A DNA stretch of 64,000 bases from Pleurocapsa sp. MO_226.B13 (GTDB taxonomy: Bacteria; Cyanobacteriota; Cyanobacteriia; Cyanobacteriales; Xenococcaceae): positions 27,332 to 91,331 of the forward strand of contig JASJEI010000001.1 of the NCBI GenBank assembly GCA_030064795.1, read 5' to 3'. Of the stretch, positions 46,547 through 56,075 are shown one piece after another. How positions within the stretch are numbered: position 1 is the stretch's first letter; each line of letters opens with the position of its first letter. The notes beneath the pieces were generated by a model. It did no database searches, had not been told where the DNA came from, and was given only the letters and a program-made list of their open reading frames with translations. Position numbers and translations under genes: made by a program.

Positions 46547-48060
46547 AATGTGGTTCGCCAAATAAGACCATTGAACAGGCTAATTTATCGATTACTTGAT
46601 GGGTGACATCGCTGACGGCTAACCCGCCTGCGGTGCGTCGGCGAAGCGATCGCCAGACGACCATATCGACTAAGGCGGTTTCTCGCAAGATCGCCTGGGA
46701 TACGTTGTCACTTTGGATAATTTTGATTTGGGAACTGACTTGGGGAAAGGCTTCTGTTAGCAGACTGGTAAAACTGGATTTTAAGGTGGTAATTTCTTCA
46801 TAAGTCGTTGTTTCGGGGCAGATATGAAGTAAAGTTACCGTACCGTTGTTGCTATCGGCGATTAATTGAGCGAAACGAATTGTTCTAATGGTTTGAGGCG
46901 AAATATTCTTGACAGGGACGAGTAAACGTTGAATATTTATCGGTTCTTCGAGCAAGCGCATTACTGCTACTGGGCAATGGGCAGACCAAAGTACGCTGTC
47001 GATTAAGTTACCAAATAAACGCGACCGTAATCCCATTTGTTCGCTCCAGCCCATGATAATTAGACTTGCTTGTTGTTCGCGGGCGGTACGCAAAATTCCT
47101 GTAGTTACGTCTTCGACAATACGCAGGGTTGGCTGGGATTTGACCTCAAATTCTTGACTGAGTTGTTCGGCTTGTGCCAGCAAACGTCGGCTTTTTTGTA
47201 CCGCTAAATCGAATTCAAATTCCTGAAGATGGACCGAGGTTTGGACGATTGATAAGGGGACGATCGTGCCTGATTCATGACGGGCTAAAAGAGCAGCAAT
47301 TTCAATCAGATATTTTTCAGTGAGGGGATTGGCAACAGGAACGATCGCTTTAAACTTAGTTTGGGTTTCAGGATTGGCTTTTGTTGTTTCTTCCCACCAT
47401 ATCTCCCGTGTGACGAAAGTATTCTTTGCCTGCCCAATCAAAACCAAACAACACTAATGCCGAATAAATTGCTAACGAACCAAGCTGAATACTCAGGGTA
47501 AATAAGGAAAATTCTCCGCCATGAATAGAAACACAAATTGCCAAGACCAACAACGAGCTAATATCGGTGAATATGGTTGCCCCAATCGTGACAATTACCG
47601 CCTCGTTCTGTACGATGCCCAAACGCTGCACGATGGGGTAGCCGAGTAAGGTATGAGAGGCAAACAGCGAACCAATCAGGATCGAACTGTTCCAACCAAA
47701 GCCAAATATTCTGCCTATCAGCGTACCCATCACCAAAGGTAAGAAAAAGGTCGCAAATCCATAGCCTAAAGAGCGATTTTTCTTCTGGCGAAACTGTTCT
47801 AAATCGATTTCTAAACCAGCGACAAACATTAAATATAGTTTGCCAATGTCTGATAGTAATTTAATCGTTTCGCTTTTGGGGTCTAATAAACCCAAGCCAC
47901 TAGAACCAAGAATTACTCCTGCCAACAACAACCCCACCAACCCAGGTAATCTGAGACGCTCGAACCAAGGAGGAATAAATAAACTTACCAGGAGTAGGAT
48001 CGTAAAGGCAGCAATGGGAGTATGGAAGATCTGAGATAAAAATTGTAGAGATTGGGTCAT
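46545..48060 (-). pseudogene. CPA2-type cation/proton antiporter with Usp domains, internally deleted
   Basis: The upstream part (48060 to about 47390) encodes the start of a Na+/H+ antiporter: PGLVGLLLAGVILGSSGLGLL, YLMFVAGLEIDLEQF and SLFASHTLLGYPIVQRLG, about seven helices. It then reads EYFRHTGDMVGRNNKSQS and stops. The downstream part (47447 to 46545), in another frame, carries two universal-stress-protein-like segments (KAIVPVANPLTEKYLIE..., LLVPVKNISPQTIRTIRFA). In whole homologues about 200 residues with the remaining helices lie between. The deletion is out of frame, so no transporter can be made. Confidence 0.85.
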
Positions 48061-48564
48061 GGGGTTATTAGTATTTTAAGTATTAATTTAGTTACTAATA
48101 AAGAAGCGATCGCTCTTGAGTGTCTCTGGTGCGATCGCTTATTGCTTTGGACTTAATTTTGAGGTCGCCACTTCAACACCTTTTAGCTAAGTTGTGTTAA
48201 ACCTCGTCCACATTGAAAACAGGAGTTTTAACGAAAACAAAATAGTGTTTAATGAAAACTTGCTACTTGCTACTGCGATGCGAAGCGAGTCCTTTAGGGC
48301 TACTTACGAGCAGTTAACTGAGAAACTACAGGTTTCAAACTAGATGCGGTTTATCTCATCCTAATTTTAAAGGTTTTTAACACTGTTAACCTAAGATGGC
48401 TGGTAGCTAACAGAGGTAATTTAATCAGTAGTCTTGTGAATAATTCGACTAGTAAGACATTTACCTGTGTTGTGTTTTATGTTTTTTTGTTACCCCGATA
48501 ACTTACCTACTCAGTCTGTCATCACAATGTCTTTTTTATGTCAATTTTGACAAGACTTCGACAA
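48061..48564. other. 504-bp gap upstream of the antiporter remnant, with a dispersed repeat
   Basis: No gene is seen. A HIP1-rich segment (48107-48140) is followed by the second copy of the 58-bp dispersed repeat and AT-rich sequence towards rimK. Confidence 0.5.
48258..48315 (-). repeat. Dispersed repeat, copy 2
   Basis: This is the complement of 26140-26197, identical over 46 bases. Together with the partial relative at 54971-55021 it shows a small mobile or recombining sequence family with the core GCGAAGCGAGTCCTTTAGG. Confidence 0.85.
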
Positions 48565-49470
48565 TTAATACTTAATCAGTTCTTTTGTATTAGAATTCGC
48601 TGCATTTTCGACCACATATTCAATAATCTTTCCTGCCACATCGATCTCTGTAGCTTTTTCGATTCCTTCTAAGCCAGGGGAAGAATTAACCTCCATCACT
48701 ACAGGACCATGATTAGAACGGAGTAAATCTACCCCCGCCACATCTAACCCCATCGCTTTTGCTGCTTTGATTGCAGTGGTTCTCTCTTCGACGGCAAGCT
48801 CGATTTTTTCGGCATTGCCACCACGATGTAAATTAGAGCGAAATTCTCCTTTCGCGCCCTGACGTTTCATGGCAGCGATTACTTTACCCCCGACGACAAA
48901 ACAGCGTAGATCTGCACCACCAGCTTCTTTGATATATTCCTGTACCAAGATATTAGTATCCAAACCTCGGAAAGCTTCGATTACCGATTTAGCAGCCTGG
49001 TAAGTTTCGGCTAAAACCACTCCAATTCCTTGTGTCCCCTCCAAAAGCTTAATAACTAGCGGTGCGCCTCCCACGGTTTCAATCAACCCATCAATATCTT
49101 GGGTAGCGTGGGCAAAACCCGTTACGGGTAGTCCTACTCCTTCTTTTGCCAAGATTTGCATACAGCGTAATTTATCCCGACTGCGAGAAATAGCTTGGGA
49201 TTCGTTAGCACTAAAAACTCCCATAACTTCAAACTGACGCACCACCGCAGTACCGTAAAAAGTTCGAGAGGCCCCAATACGGGGAATAACGGCATCAAAA
49301 TTTTCTAGGGGATGACCGTTAAAAATAATCGTGGGACGACTAGAAGTAATATTCATATAGCAGCGCAGATAGGGAATTATCCGCATCTGATGTCCTTGTT
49401 TTTCCCCTGCTTCCTTTAATCTTCTGGTGGAGTACAAAGAAGCATCCTGAGACAAAATAGCAATTTTCAT
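48565..49470 (-). CDS. rimK: RimK-type ATP-grasp glutamate ligase
   Basis: RimK adds glutamate residues to protein or peptide C-termini, classically ribosomal protein S6, using ATP and Mg2+. The 301-residue protein starts [18 protein letters not shown] and has the ATP-grasp pieces [17 protein letters not shown] near residue 140, [21 protein letters not shown] near residue 172 and [18 protein letters not shown] near residue 258, where Glu and Asn bind Mg2+. The retropepsin-like partner gene lies 49 bases upstream on the same strand, so the two form an operon, as in the RimBK arrangements of other bacteria. Confidence 0.93.
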   Translation of the reverse strand: MKIAILSQDASLYSTRRLKEAGEKQGHQMRIIPYLRCYMNITSSRPTIIFNGHPLENFDAVIPRIGASRTFYGTAVVRQFEVMGVFSANESQAISRSRDKLRCMQILAKEGVGLPVTGFAHATQDIDGLIETVGGAPLVIKLLEGTQGIGVVLAETYQAAKSVIEAFRGLDTNILVQEYIKEAGGADLRCFVVGGKVIAAMKRQGAKGEFRSNLHRGGNAEKIELAVEERTTAIKAAKAMGLDVAGVDLLRSNHGPVVMEVNSSPGLEGIEKATEIDVAGKIIEYVVENAANSNTKELIKY

Positions 49471-49519
49471 TTCTTTTTAGTAACTAAATAAATTTGGCAA
49501 CAGAAAATATGAGTGAGGT

Positions 49520-49984
49520 TTAGTGACGACTACTCTGCAAGTAAGATTTTCCTGGATCGACAGAAAAGCGATCGCGTACCGCCTGTCTTCCCAAAAGCAT
49601 CCGAAAACCCATGACATCGCGGTTGGTAAGGGTTAGTTCTGCTTGCCATTGATGTTCTCCTAGCTCGATTGTAGTCATAATTACTGGTCGCATTTGAGCG
49701 TGTCCTACGGAACTAGTAACCTTGCGGTATTCCAGTAATTCAGCTTCGGCAATAATAGTGTGTTGGTTATCCCGTTGAATTGGATGAATTCCAAAGCGAA
49801 TCATGGTTTTATGGTTTTGTTTGAATTCTTCGCAGTGGAAAGCATGAAGGGCAGAGGTTCGCGCCCCTGTATCAATCTTAGCTTTAATGCGGTCTATGTT
49901 TAGATCGGGTAGAGAAAGTATTTCTCGCCAACCAATTAGCAATAATTTTTTGGCTTCTTTTTTGGTTTTTCTCATGTTTTGCAA
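49520..49984 (-). CDS. RimK-associated retropepsin-like protease (RimB/COG4067)
   Basis: The 154-residue protein contains IDRIKAKIDTGARTSALHA near residues 30-45, where DTGA is the aspartic protease-like signature of the COG4067 family, and MLLGRQAVRDRFSVDPGKSYL at the end. In Pseudomonas RimB is a protease that works with RimK and c-di-GMP to control S6 glutamylation. The same role is plausible here from the adjacent rimK. Either of the first two methionines (MQNM) may be used. Confidence 0.88.
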   Translation of the reverse strand: MQNMRKTKKEAKKLLLIGWREILSLPDLNIDRIKAKIDTGARTSALHAFHCEEFKQNHKTMIRFGIHPIQRDNQHTIIAEAELLEYRKVTSSVGHAQMRPVIMTTIELGEHQWQAELTLTNRDVMGFRMLLGRQAVRDRFSVDPGKSYLQSSRH

Positions 49985-50040
49985 TCAATAACAAGTCCAG
50001 ATTTGCTAGCCAGTTTCTGAGTCAGCGTTACACCCTTTTA

Positions 50041-50436
50041 CTAACCCCGTCGCCAGAAATAAGTAGCTAGAGTTAGAGCGATCGCAGCCATTCCCCCCAG
50101 ACATACAGGACAACGGCAACACCAATTTAACTCTGGCATCTTCCCAGGAGAAGCATTACTTTTAAAATTCATACCATAAATTCCAGCGATAAAAGTTAAA
50201 GGAATAAAAATACTAGAAATAACCGTCAATCATTCGATCGCCTCATTCATCTTATTGTTAATTGCCGACAGATAAATATCTATTAGTCTAGAAGTAAGTT
50301 CGTCATAGGTTTCAATCCTATCGATTCCGATTTTTTGTAAAAACAGAAAACATATGGCAATATATAGCATTTTCAAAAAAAAGCAGCCAGATAAAATTTT
50401 TCTGACTGACTTAAATATAGGTGAGGAGGATAGCAA
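50041..50436 (-). pseudogene. CorA-type Mg2+ transporter remnant
   Basis: Only the C-terminal end of a CorA channel is left. The frame reads IETYDELTSRLIDIYLSAINNKMNEAIE, then a TGA stop, then LTVISSIFIPLTFIAGIYGMNF, which holds the first pore helix and the GMN filter motif. A degraded second helix, VCLGGMAAIALTLATYFWRRG, ends the frame. Whole CorA proteins have a cytoplasmic funnel of about 240 residues ahead of this. The in-frame TGA at 50230 and the absence of the funnel make it non-functional. Confidence 0.88.
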
Positions 50437-50505
50437 AAAGTAAGAAGAATGAACAATAAAGTATCAAACTCTATTTAGTTCATAGTTCACAAAGGCGATT
50501 CGGTT

Positions 50506-50531
50506 CACCCAAGGCAACGGGTGTAAACGCC
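50506..50531. repeat. Short relative of the dispersed repeat at 54971
   Basis: CACCCAAGGCAACGGGTG followed by TAAACGCC corresponds to the complement of 54971-55021 with the middle part missing. It looks like a deletion derivative of the same element. Confidence 0.6.
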
Positions 50532-50650
50532 GCATGTATTCATAATTTTGACTGGACTCTGATATTGATTTACATTTAAAGATAAGCTTTTGATTTATCT
50601 TTAGTGTGTCTTTGGCGTGTCAATTTCGACAAGTTTTGGGAGTCTGGAGT

Positions 50651-51058
50651 TTAAGGCTGCAATTTTGACGGAATTTTTGACTGTTCTGCTGATAACAATG
50701 ATTTTTCTTCTGGAGCATCTTGGGAACTGGTGTTAATCGCCTGTAGCAATAGGTAATTTAAAACAGTCCTTAAAGCAATAATTGCTGCTAATTGTCCGAT
50801 ATCGTTCCAGGTAGGAGTAATTGTGGTTTTCAAAATGCTTCCTCCTACCAAAAAACTCAGTCCCAACGAAAAAGAGTAACCCAACTCCAAGCGACTTGCC
50901 TGAAAGGCGATCGCCGAACGAGAATTAGAAAAGATGTGTTTGCAGTAAATAATCAAGGCTTTGATGATTCCCGTCACGATCACAAAGAGTGCTAGTAACT
51001 GACATAGACTAACTACCCAACTATTTAGAGTTCTCAGCAGAGTTATCAACATTGCCAA
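50651..51058 (-). CDS. DUF1622 membrane protein
   Basis: The 135-residue protein has three hydrophobic helices: WVVSLCQLLALFVIVTGIIKALI, FSLGLSFLVGGSILKTTI and LAAIIALRTVLNYLLLQAI. The pattern RLELGYSFSLGLSFLVGGSIL...PTWNDIGQLAAIIALRTVLNY is typical of DUF1622, a family of inner-membrane proteins of unknown function. It lies about 215 bases upstream of the CorA remnant on the same strand, in a neighbourhood that once held two ion transporters. Confidence 0.85.
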   Translation of the reverse strand: MAMLITLLRTLNSWVVSLCQLLALFVIVTGIIKALIIYCKHIFSNSRSAIAFQASRLELGYSFSLGLSFLVGGSILKTTITPTWNDIGQLAAIIALRTVLNYLLLQAINTSSQDAPEEKSLLSAEQSKIPSKLQP

Positions 51059-51808
51059 ATTTTTCGGATGTCAATTTTGAATCTAGCACCCTGGGATATA
51101 TTTTCTCTAATACAATTTACACTGAGGACATTGCATTTTCTCTAATTTGGCTTTTAGTGCGATCGCACTAATTGTAGGCTAATTTTAGACTGGGGTGTGC
51201 CTCGCTCTATGTTCAAAGCAATTGGGCGATCGCTTTCGGTAAAAGGGAAAAAATTACACCAGCAAATCAAGCGACAACTTGATGTCAACTGCGAGCGTAA
51301 ATCACAATCCAAACCAACAATACCAATTTTTGTTTTTACTCTTCTTACTGATTATTTTTCGCTCTACAATGTCCGTAAATTAATTACTGTCAACTGCGAT
51401 CGCCCAATCGATTCTTCGAGCTATTTAATTAGATCGATAAATACTATAACTAATGTAAAGAGATGCAAAGAAAATAGCTCAAATATCCGCTAATTACTAA
51501 GACAAGTTAAAGATCGTTAGACAAGATTGGGGATCGTTCTAGGATAACAACCAGAAACTAATTTACTAGAGGGATTTTTCTTGCCAATCTCAATATATTT
51601 TAAGTTTAGTAAAGACATATAGCTAAAAAATGTCCGTATAAAATCGTCGTTAAAGCTCAAGTTTTAGCGAGATAAATCTAATAAGTTTACCGCTCTATCT
51701 CCAAAATATATGGCTACAAATTGCCCAAAGCAAGATTGAGATATAAATTATTATGGTAATTTCCTGGTTCATATATTTTTAGCCCATCAACACTATTTAG
51801 GAGAATTT
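51059..51808. other. 750-bp gap upstream of pntA
   Basis: An open frame from GTG 51197 (98 codons) is present but looks like random translation of HIP1-bearing DNA. The last 130 bases, AT-rich, should contain the pnt promoter. AGGAG at 51799-51803 is the ribosome binding site of pntA. Confidence 0.5.
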
Positions 51809-53407
51809 ATGACCGCAACCGTCGATAGACAAATACAAGATAGCCAACAGTCAGAAGAACGTAGAGAAGGCCCTCGTAAAATTGGTATTCCCAAAGAAAT
51901 TTATCCCAATGAATGCCGTGTCGCAGCGACTCCCAACACGGTCAAAAAACTGCAAAAGCTAGGCTTTGAAGTTCTAGTAGAAACTAATGCAGGAGCATCA
52001 GCTAACTTTACAGATCTCGCTTATCAAGAAGCAGATTGTAAGATTGTCTCCGATACTGCTAATTTGTGGTCAGAAGCAGATATTATTCTCAAGGTGCGCG
52101 CTCCTGAAGACTCAGAAATTGAAGTCATGCCCGAAGGTAAAACTATTATCAGCTTTATCTGGCCCGCACAAAATGAAGAATTGTTAAATAAGCTAGCATC
52201 TCGTAATGCAACAGTTTTAGCGATGGATGCCGTACCCCGAATCAGTCGCGCTCAGAAAATGGATGCCCTCTCTTCGATGGCAAACATTGCTGGTTATCGG
52301 GCGGTAATCGAAGCTGCTAACAACTTCGGTCGTTTCTTTACAGGGCAGATTACTGCTGCGGGTAAAGTTCCCCCTGCTAAAGTATTGGTGATTGGTGCTG
52401 GTGTAGCAGGTTTGGCAGCTATTGGCGCAGCCAGAAGTCTCGGTGCAGTAGTTCGCGCATTTGATACTCGTCCTGTAGTTAAAGAACAGGTAGAAAGCCT
52501 CGGTGCAGAATTCCTCGAACTAGAATTTGAAGAGGATGGTAGTGGTGCTGGTGGTTACGCTAAAACCATGAGTAAAGAGTTTATCGAAGCAGAAATGGCA
52601 TTGTTTAGAGAACAAGCCAAAGAAGTCGATATTATTATTACTACCGCCTTGATTCCTGGTCGTCCCGCACCTAAACTAGTGCTTACCGATATGGTTGAAT
52701 CAATGAAAGAAGGTTCGGTCATCGTCGATTTAGCTGCCGAACAAGGGGGTAACTGCGAAGTAACTAAGCCTAATGAGATATACCAATACAACGGCGTTAC
52801 CATCATCGGTTTAACCGATTTACCCAGTCGCATGGCTGCCCAGTCCAGTCAACTCTACGGTACAAACCTCTGGCATCTACTCAAAGATATGGGTGGGGCA
52901 GAAGACTATAAAGTAGACTACGAAGACCAAGTAATTCGTGGTGCTTTAATCGTCCATGAAGGCAAGGTAACTTGGCCCCCACCAAAAATCGAAAATCCTT
53001 CTCCCACTCCTCCTCCCAAACCCAAAGCTGCGGTTAAAACCACCGAAGAAAAAGAAGAGAAGAAATCTGGTAATGGGGTATTGTGGCTAATTCTAGCGGG
53101 TTTAGCCCTCTTAGGAGTGGGTATTGGCGCACCAACCTCTTTCTTATCTCACTTTACCGTCTTTGTTTTGGCTTGCTTTATTGGCTATCAAGTAATTTGG
53201 AACGTCACCCCCGCATTGCATACACCCTTAATGAGTGTCACCAACGCCATTAGCGGAATTATTATCTTAGGTGGTATGTTGCAAATTTCAGGAGAAATAA
53301 CTTCTGCCCCTGTGATTTTAGGTGCGATCGCCATTCTGGTAGGAACGATTAACATCTCTGGGGGCTTTTTGGTCACGCAACGGATGCTGAAAATGTTCCA
53401 GAAATAA
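51809..53407 (+). CDS. pntA: NAD(P) transhydrogenase subunit alpha
   Basis: The complex PntAB couples proton entry to hydride transfer from NADH to NADP+ in the cytoplasmic or thylakoid membrane. The 532 residues hold the whole alpha subunit in one chain: the alanine-dehydrogenase-like NAD domain ([50 protein letters not shown]), a proline-rich linker near residue 400, and four C-terminal helices ([19 protein letters not shown] onward). AGGAG sits 5 bases before ATG 51809. pntB follows after 81 bases that contain a strong hairpin. Confidence 0.95.
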   Translation: MTATVDRQIQDSQQSEERREGPRKIGIPKEIYPNECRVAATPNTVKKLQKLGFEVLVETNAGASANFTDLAYQEADCKIVSDTANLWSEADIILKVRAPEDSEIEVMPEGKTIISFIWPAQNEELLNKLASRNATVLAMDAVPRISRAQKMDALSSMANIAGYRAVIEAANNFGRFFTGQITAAGKVPPAKVLVIGAGVAGLAAIGAARSLGAVVRAFDTRPVVKEQVESLGAEFLELEFEEDGSGAGGYAKTMSKEFIEAEMALFREQAKEVDIIITTALIPGRPAPKLVLTDMVESMKEGSVIVDLAAEQGGNCEVTKPNEIYQYNGVTIIGLTDLPSRMAAQSSQLYGTNLWHLLKDMGGAEDYKVDYEDQVIRGALIVHEGKVTWPPPKIENPSPTPPPKPKAAVKTTEEKEEKKSGNGVLWLILAGLALLGVGIGAPTSFLSHFTVFVLACFIGYQVIWNVTPALHTPLMSVTNAISGIIILGGMLQISGEITSAPVILGAIAILVGTINISGGFLVTQRMLKMFQK

Positions 53408-53429
53408 TCCCTATATGCAGATGCACCCC

Positions 53430-53457
53430 GTAGAGACGTACCATGTTACGTCTCTAC
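53430..53457. repeat. GTAGAGACGTA palindrome between pntA and pntB
   Basis: GTAGAGACGTA (53430-53440) and TACGTCTCTAC (53447-53457) form a perfect 11-bp stem with loop CCATGT in the 81-bp intergenic space. It may adjust the ratio of the two subunits by stopping or protecting transcripts, or it may simply be one copy of a REP-like family common in cyanobacteria. Confidence 0.8.
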
Positions 53458-53488
53458 CGATACATTGTCATTATTACGAAAATAAATC

Positions 53489-54910
53489 ATGTCAAATAAT
53501 CTTGTGGCGGTGGCTTATATTGCTGCCAGTGCCTTATTTATCCTCAGCCTGGGGGGACTATCAAACCAGGAAACCGCTCGTCGGGGTAACGTGTTTGGAA
53601 TTATCGGGATGGCGATCGCCTTTGTCGCTACTGCCCTCAGCGCACAGGTAAACGGTTATGGAGTTTTAATTAGCGCGATCGTTCCTGGGGCGATTATCGG
53701 CTCGATTTTGGCTGCTAGAGTAGCTATGACTGCCATGCCCGAACTTGTAGCAATTTTACATAGTTTTGTGGGTTTAGCTGCGGTATTGGTTGGTTTTGCT
53801 ACCTATTTGCAACCCGAAAATTCTTTAACTGGAGTAGAAGCAACCATTCACGAACTAGAAATTTACATCGGTATCTTTATCGGTGCTGTTACCTTTACTG
53901 GTTCGGTAGTCGCTTTTGGTAAATTAAACGGTTCAATTGGTAGTAAGCCTTTTGCTTTACCCGCTCGTCATTTAATTAATATCGCTTTATTATTAGGTTC
54001 GGTTTACCTCGGCGTACAGTTCATGCAAACTGCCGATGGCTTGCAACCTTTATTAATCATGTCTGGGTTAGCTGGTATCCTCGGCTTTTTACTCGTAATG
54101 GGTATCGGTGGCGCAGATATGCCCGTAGTTATCTCCATGCTGAATAGCTACTCTGGTTGGGCTGCTGCTGCTGCTGGTTTTATGCTTTCTAACGATCTAC
54201 TGATCGTAACTGGTGCATTAGTAGGAAGTAGCGGTGCGATCCTCAGCTACATTATGTGCGAAGCGATGAACCGTTCCTTTATCAGTGTCATCCTTGGTGG
54301 CTTTGGTGAAGGTGCTAATGGTGCTACACCCGCAAGAGAAGCCAAACCCATGGGCGAAGCTACTGCAACCAACGTCGAAGAAGTAGCCGAATTACTCAAC
54401 GATGCGAAAAGCGTGGTTATCGTACCTGGTTACGGTATGGCGGTAGCACAGGCACAGCACGCAGTTTCCGACATCACTAAAATCCTTCGCAAGCGCGGTA
54501 AAGAAGTCCGTTTTGGGATCCACCCCGTAGCGGGAAGAATGCCTGGACATATGAACGTACTCTTGGCAGAGGCTAACGTACCCTACGACATCGTGTTAGA
54601 GATGGAAGAGATCAACGATGATTTCTCTGATACTGACGTGGTGTTAGTTATTGGTGCAAACGATACGGTTAATCCTAGTGCCTTGGAAGATCCTAACAGT
54701 CCCATTGCAGGTATGCCGGTAATGGAGGTTTGGCACGCTCAACACACGATCGTGATGAAGCGCAGTTTGGGTATCGGTTATGCAGGGGTAGATAATCCTC
54801 TGTTTTATATGGATAATAACCAGATGTTATTTGGCGATGCGAAGCAAAATGTTAGCGCGTTGTTGAATGAGTTGTCTAAGAGTGAGAAGAAAGAATTGGT
54901 TGCTGTTTGA
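53489..54910 (+). CDS. pntB: NAD(P) transhydrogenase subunit beta
   Basis: The 473-residue beta subunit has nine or so helices in the first 270 residues (for example [18 protein letters not shown] and [23 protein letters not shown]), then the NADP-binding domain d[41 protein letters not shown] and [14 protein letters not shown]. The NADP-specific [14 protein letters not shown] region is intact. It forms the proton channel with pntA helices. A terminator hairpin follows about 20 bases after the stop. Confidence 0.95.
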   Translation: MSNNLVAVAYIAASALFILSLGGLSNQETARRGNVFGIIGMAIAFVATALSAQVNGYGVLISAIVPGAIIGSILAARVAMTAMPELVAILHSFVGLAAVLVGFATYLQPENSLTGVEATIHELEIYIGIFIGAVTFTGSVVAFGKLNGSIGSKPFALPARHLINIALLLGSVYLGVQFMQTADGLQPLLIMSGLAGILGFLLVMGIGGADMPVVISMLNSYSGWAAAAAGFMLSNDLLIVTGALVGSSGAILSYIMCEAMNRSFISVILGGFGEGANGATPAREAKPMGEATATNVEEVAELLNDAKSVVIVPGYGMAVAQAQHAVSDITKILRKRGKEVRFGIHPVAGRMPGHMNVLLAEANVPYDIVLEMEEINDDFSDTDVVLVIGANDTVNPSALEDPNSPIAGMPVMEVWHAQHTIVMKRSLGIGYAGVDNPLFYMDNNQMLFGDAKQNVSALLNELSKSEKKELVAV

Positions 54911-54932
54911 TATAACTTAAGTTATTGTTGAG

Positions 54933-54959
54933 TCCTCCTAATTTTAGGGGGATTTTTTT
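54933..54959 (+). terminator. Rho-independent terminator of pntAB
   Basis: TCCTCCT (54933-54939) pairs with AGGGGGA (54946-54952), one G-T pair allowed, around a six-base loop, and seven T follow. The position 23 bases after the pntB stop is typical. Confidence 0.8.
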
Positions 54960-54970
54960 GTCTCACGCAA

Positions 54971-55021
54971 AGGCGTTTACGACGCGAAGCTAGTCCTTTA
55001 GGATACCCGTCGCCTTGGGTG
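54971..55021. repeat. Dispersed repeat nested in a CGCAAAGACGC-type repeat
   Basis: The stretch contains GACGCGAAGCTAGTCCTTTA and ACCCGTCGCCTTGGGTG. Its middle resembles the 26140/48258 repeat core (GCGAAGCGAGTCCTTTAGG), and its end resembles 50506-50531. It interrupts a larger repeat copy (54962-55090) that reappears at 55328 and 55521. Confidence 0.65.
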
Positions 55022-55155
55022 CAAAGGCGCAAAGGGGTTATTTGTTGGGTGTTGGGAATTGTAAGAGGAGGAAGCAAAGGGGTTATCTGTGTTTGTTGAG
55101 GTTTTGTGTATAAAAGGGAATTATTTTTGTATGGGTAGTTTTATTTTATTTTTTT

Positions 55156-55323
55156 ATGACTGTTGAACGCGAAGATTATAAACTTGAAATTTTTAAATAT
55201 ACTGTTAATCAATCTATAGATCGCCTTTTGCCTAAGAGTAGTGAAGATGCTTTGAGTATAATTCTGCATAAAAGTAATGAGGTGGTTTGGAGCATCGCAA
55301 CAGATATTATGCAAAAAATTTAA
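55156..55323 (+). CDS. Small 55-residue hypothetical protein
   Basis: ATG 55156 opens a frame that ends TAA 55321-55323. The product begins MTVEREDYKLEIFKYTV and ends SIATDIMQKI; it is hydrophilic and helix-prone. Codon composition resembles neighbouring genes more than the surrounding repeats, and it is bracketed by two repeat copies. I see no ribosome binding site and recognise no family, so it may be a passenger or a fragment. Confidence 0.35.
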   Translation: MTVEREDYKLEIFKYTVNQSIDRLLPKSSEDALSIILHKSNEVVWSIATDIMQKI

Positions 55324-55327
55324 TTAA

Positions 55328-55400
55328 GTTTCACGCAAAGACGCAGATACGCGAAGAGATTATTCGTTTGGTGTTGTGATTTGTAGAAGAAGAAGGCAAA
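55328..55400. repeat. CGCAAAGACGC-type repeat, middle copy
   Basis: It begins GTTTCACGCAAAGACGC and continues GCGAAGAGATTATTCGTTTG, matching 55521 onward at most positions. The third copy, 54962-55090, is interrupted by the insertion at 54971-55021. Confidence 0.7.
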
Positions 55401-55470
55401 ATACGGTCTAAATGATTGGCAATCGCTGTTTTAAGTATATATATTTGTAATTGGTATTAGCTGTATTCAT

Positions 55471-55604
55471 ACTCTCTGCGCTCTTTCTTTGCGTCTTCGC
55501 GCCTCTGCGAGAGATAAAAAGTTTCGCGCAAAGACGCTAAGACGCGAAGAGATTATTTGTTTGGTGTTGGGAATAGTAAGGGAAGGAAGCAAAGGGGGCG
55601 ATCT
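55471..55604. repeat. Head-to-head repeat pair before the GxxExxY gene
   Basis: An inverted copy (CTTTGCGTCTTCGCGCCTC to 55520) meets a direct copy (GTTTCGCGCAAAGACGC from 55521), forming an imperfect palindrome of about 80 bases. The direct copy runs to the start codon of the GxxExxY gene. In one frame such repeats encode SRKDAKT-like peptides, known from many bacterial genomes as a spurious repeat protein. Confidence 0.75.
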
Positions 55605-55982
55605 GTGAGGGAGAATGAGATTAGTAGAGAGATTGTGGACGCTGCGTATCAGATTCATACGAGGTTGGGGGCGGGCTTGTTGGAGTCGGTTTATGAGGCG
55701 GTGATGGCTTATGAGTTGGGGAAGCGGGGGTTAGGGTTTGAGAGGCAAAAGCCCATTGCAGTGGTTTATGAGGAGATGCACCTGGGAGAGGGGTTTCGGG
55801 CGGATTTTATTGTGGAGAATTTGGTGATTATTGAGTTGAAGTCTATAGAACATATTGCCCCAGTTCACAAGAAGCAACTGTTAACATATCTTCGTTTGAC
55901 TAACAAGCGTTTAGGTTTACTCATCAACTTCAACACCGATCTCATCAAAAACGGTATTACTCGCATCGTTAATAACCTATAA
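55605..55982 (+). CDS. GxxExxY protein (PD-(D/E)XK-like)
   Basis: From GTG 55605 the product is 125 residues: ISREIVDAAYQIHTRLGAGLLESVYEAV contains the name-giving GxxExxY motif, then EGFRADFIVENLVIIELKS with the Asp and Glu-x-Lys of a PD-(D/E)XK nuclease core, and HKKQLLTYLRLTNKRLGLLINF. The family is widespread, often in repeats, with no proven function; it may be a nuclease. The longer frame from 55557 includes repeat sequence and is rejected. Codon usage is G-rich at first and normal later, which fits recent arrival. Inverted repeats flank the gene at 55521 and 55984. Confidence 0.82.
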   Translation: MRENEISREIVDAAYQIHTRLGAGLLESVYEAVMAYELGKRGLGFERQKPIAVVYEEMHLGEGFRADFIVENLVIIELKSIEHIAPVHKKQLLTYLRLTNKRLGLLINFNTDLIKNGITRIVNNL

Positions 55983-55983
55983 A

Positions 55984-56018
55984 CTCTCCGCGTCTTCGCG
56001 TCTTTGCGAGAGATAAAA
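55984..56018 (-). repeat. Inverted repeat copy after the GxxExxY gene
   Basis: CTCTCCGCGTCTTCGCGTCT and GCGAGAGATAAAAC match the complement of the repeat before the gene, so the gene is bracketed by opposed copies at 55521 and here. Confidence 0.75.
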
Positions 56019-56075
56019 CCAAACAACTCCCTGACTAAAAAAAGCGATCGCCTTTTCTCAACATCAAGCAAACGA

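Noticed and set aside
46500..46550. CRISPR array at the heptamer repeats
   Set aside because: Units are 7 bases and contiguous with no spacers; no cas genes are in the window.
51197..51493. Open frame of 98 codons from GTG upstream of pntA
   Set aside because: Composition is erratic, it crosses HIP1 repeats, it has no ribosome binding site and matches no family that I know.
55557..55604. Longer start for the GxxExxY protein
   Set aside because: The extra residues come from repeat DNA and are absent in relatives; GTG 55605 gives the normal N-terminus.
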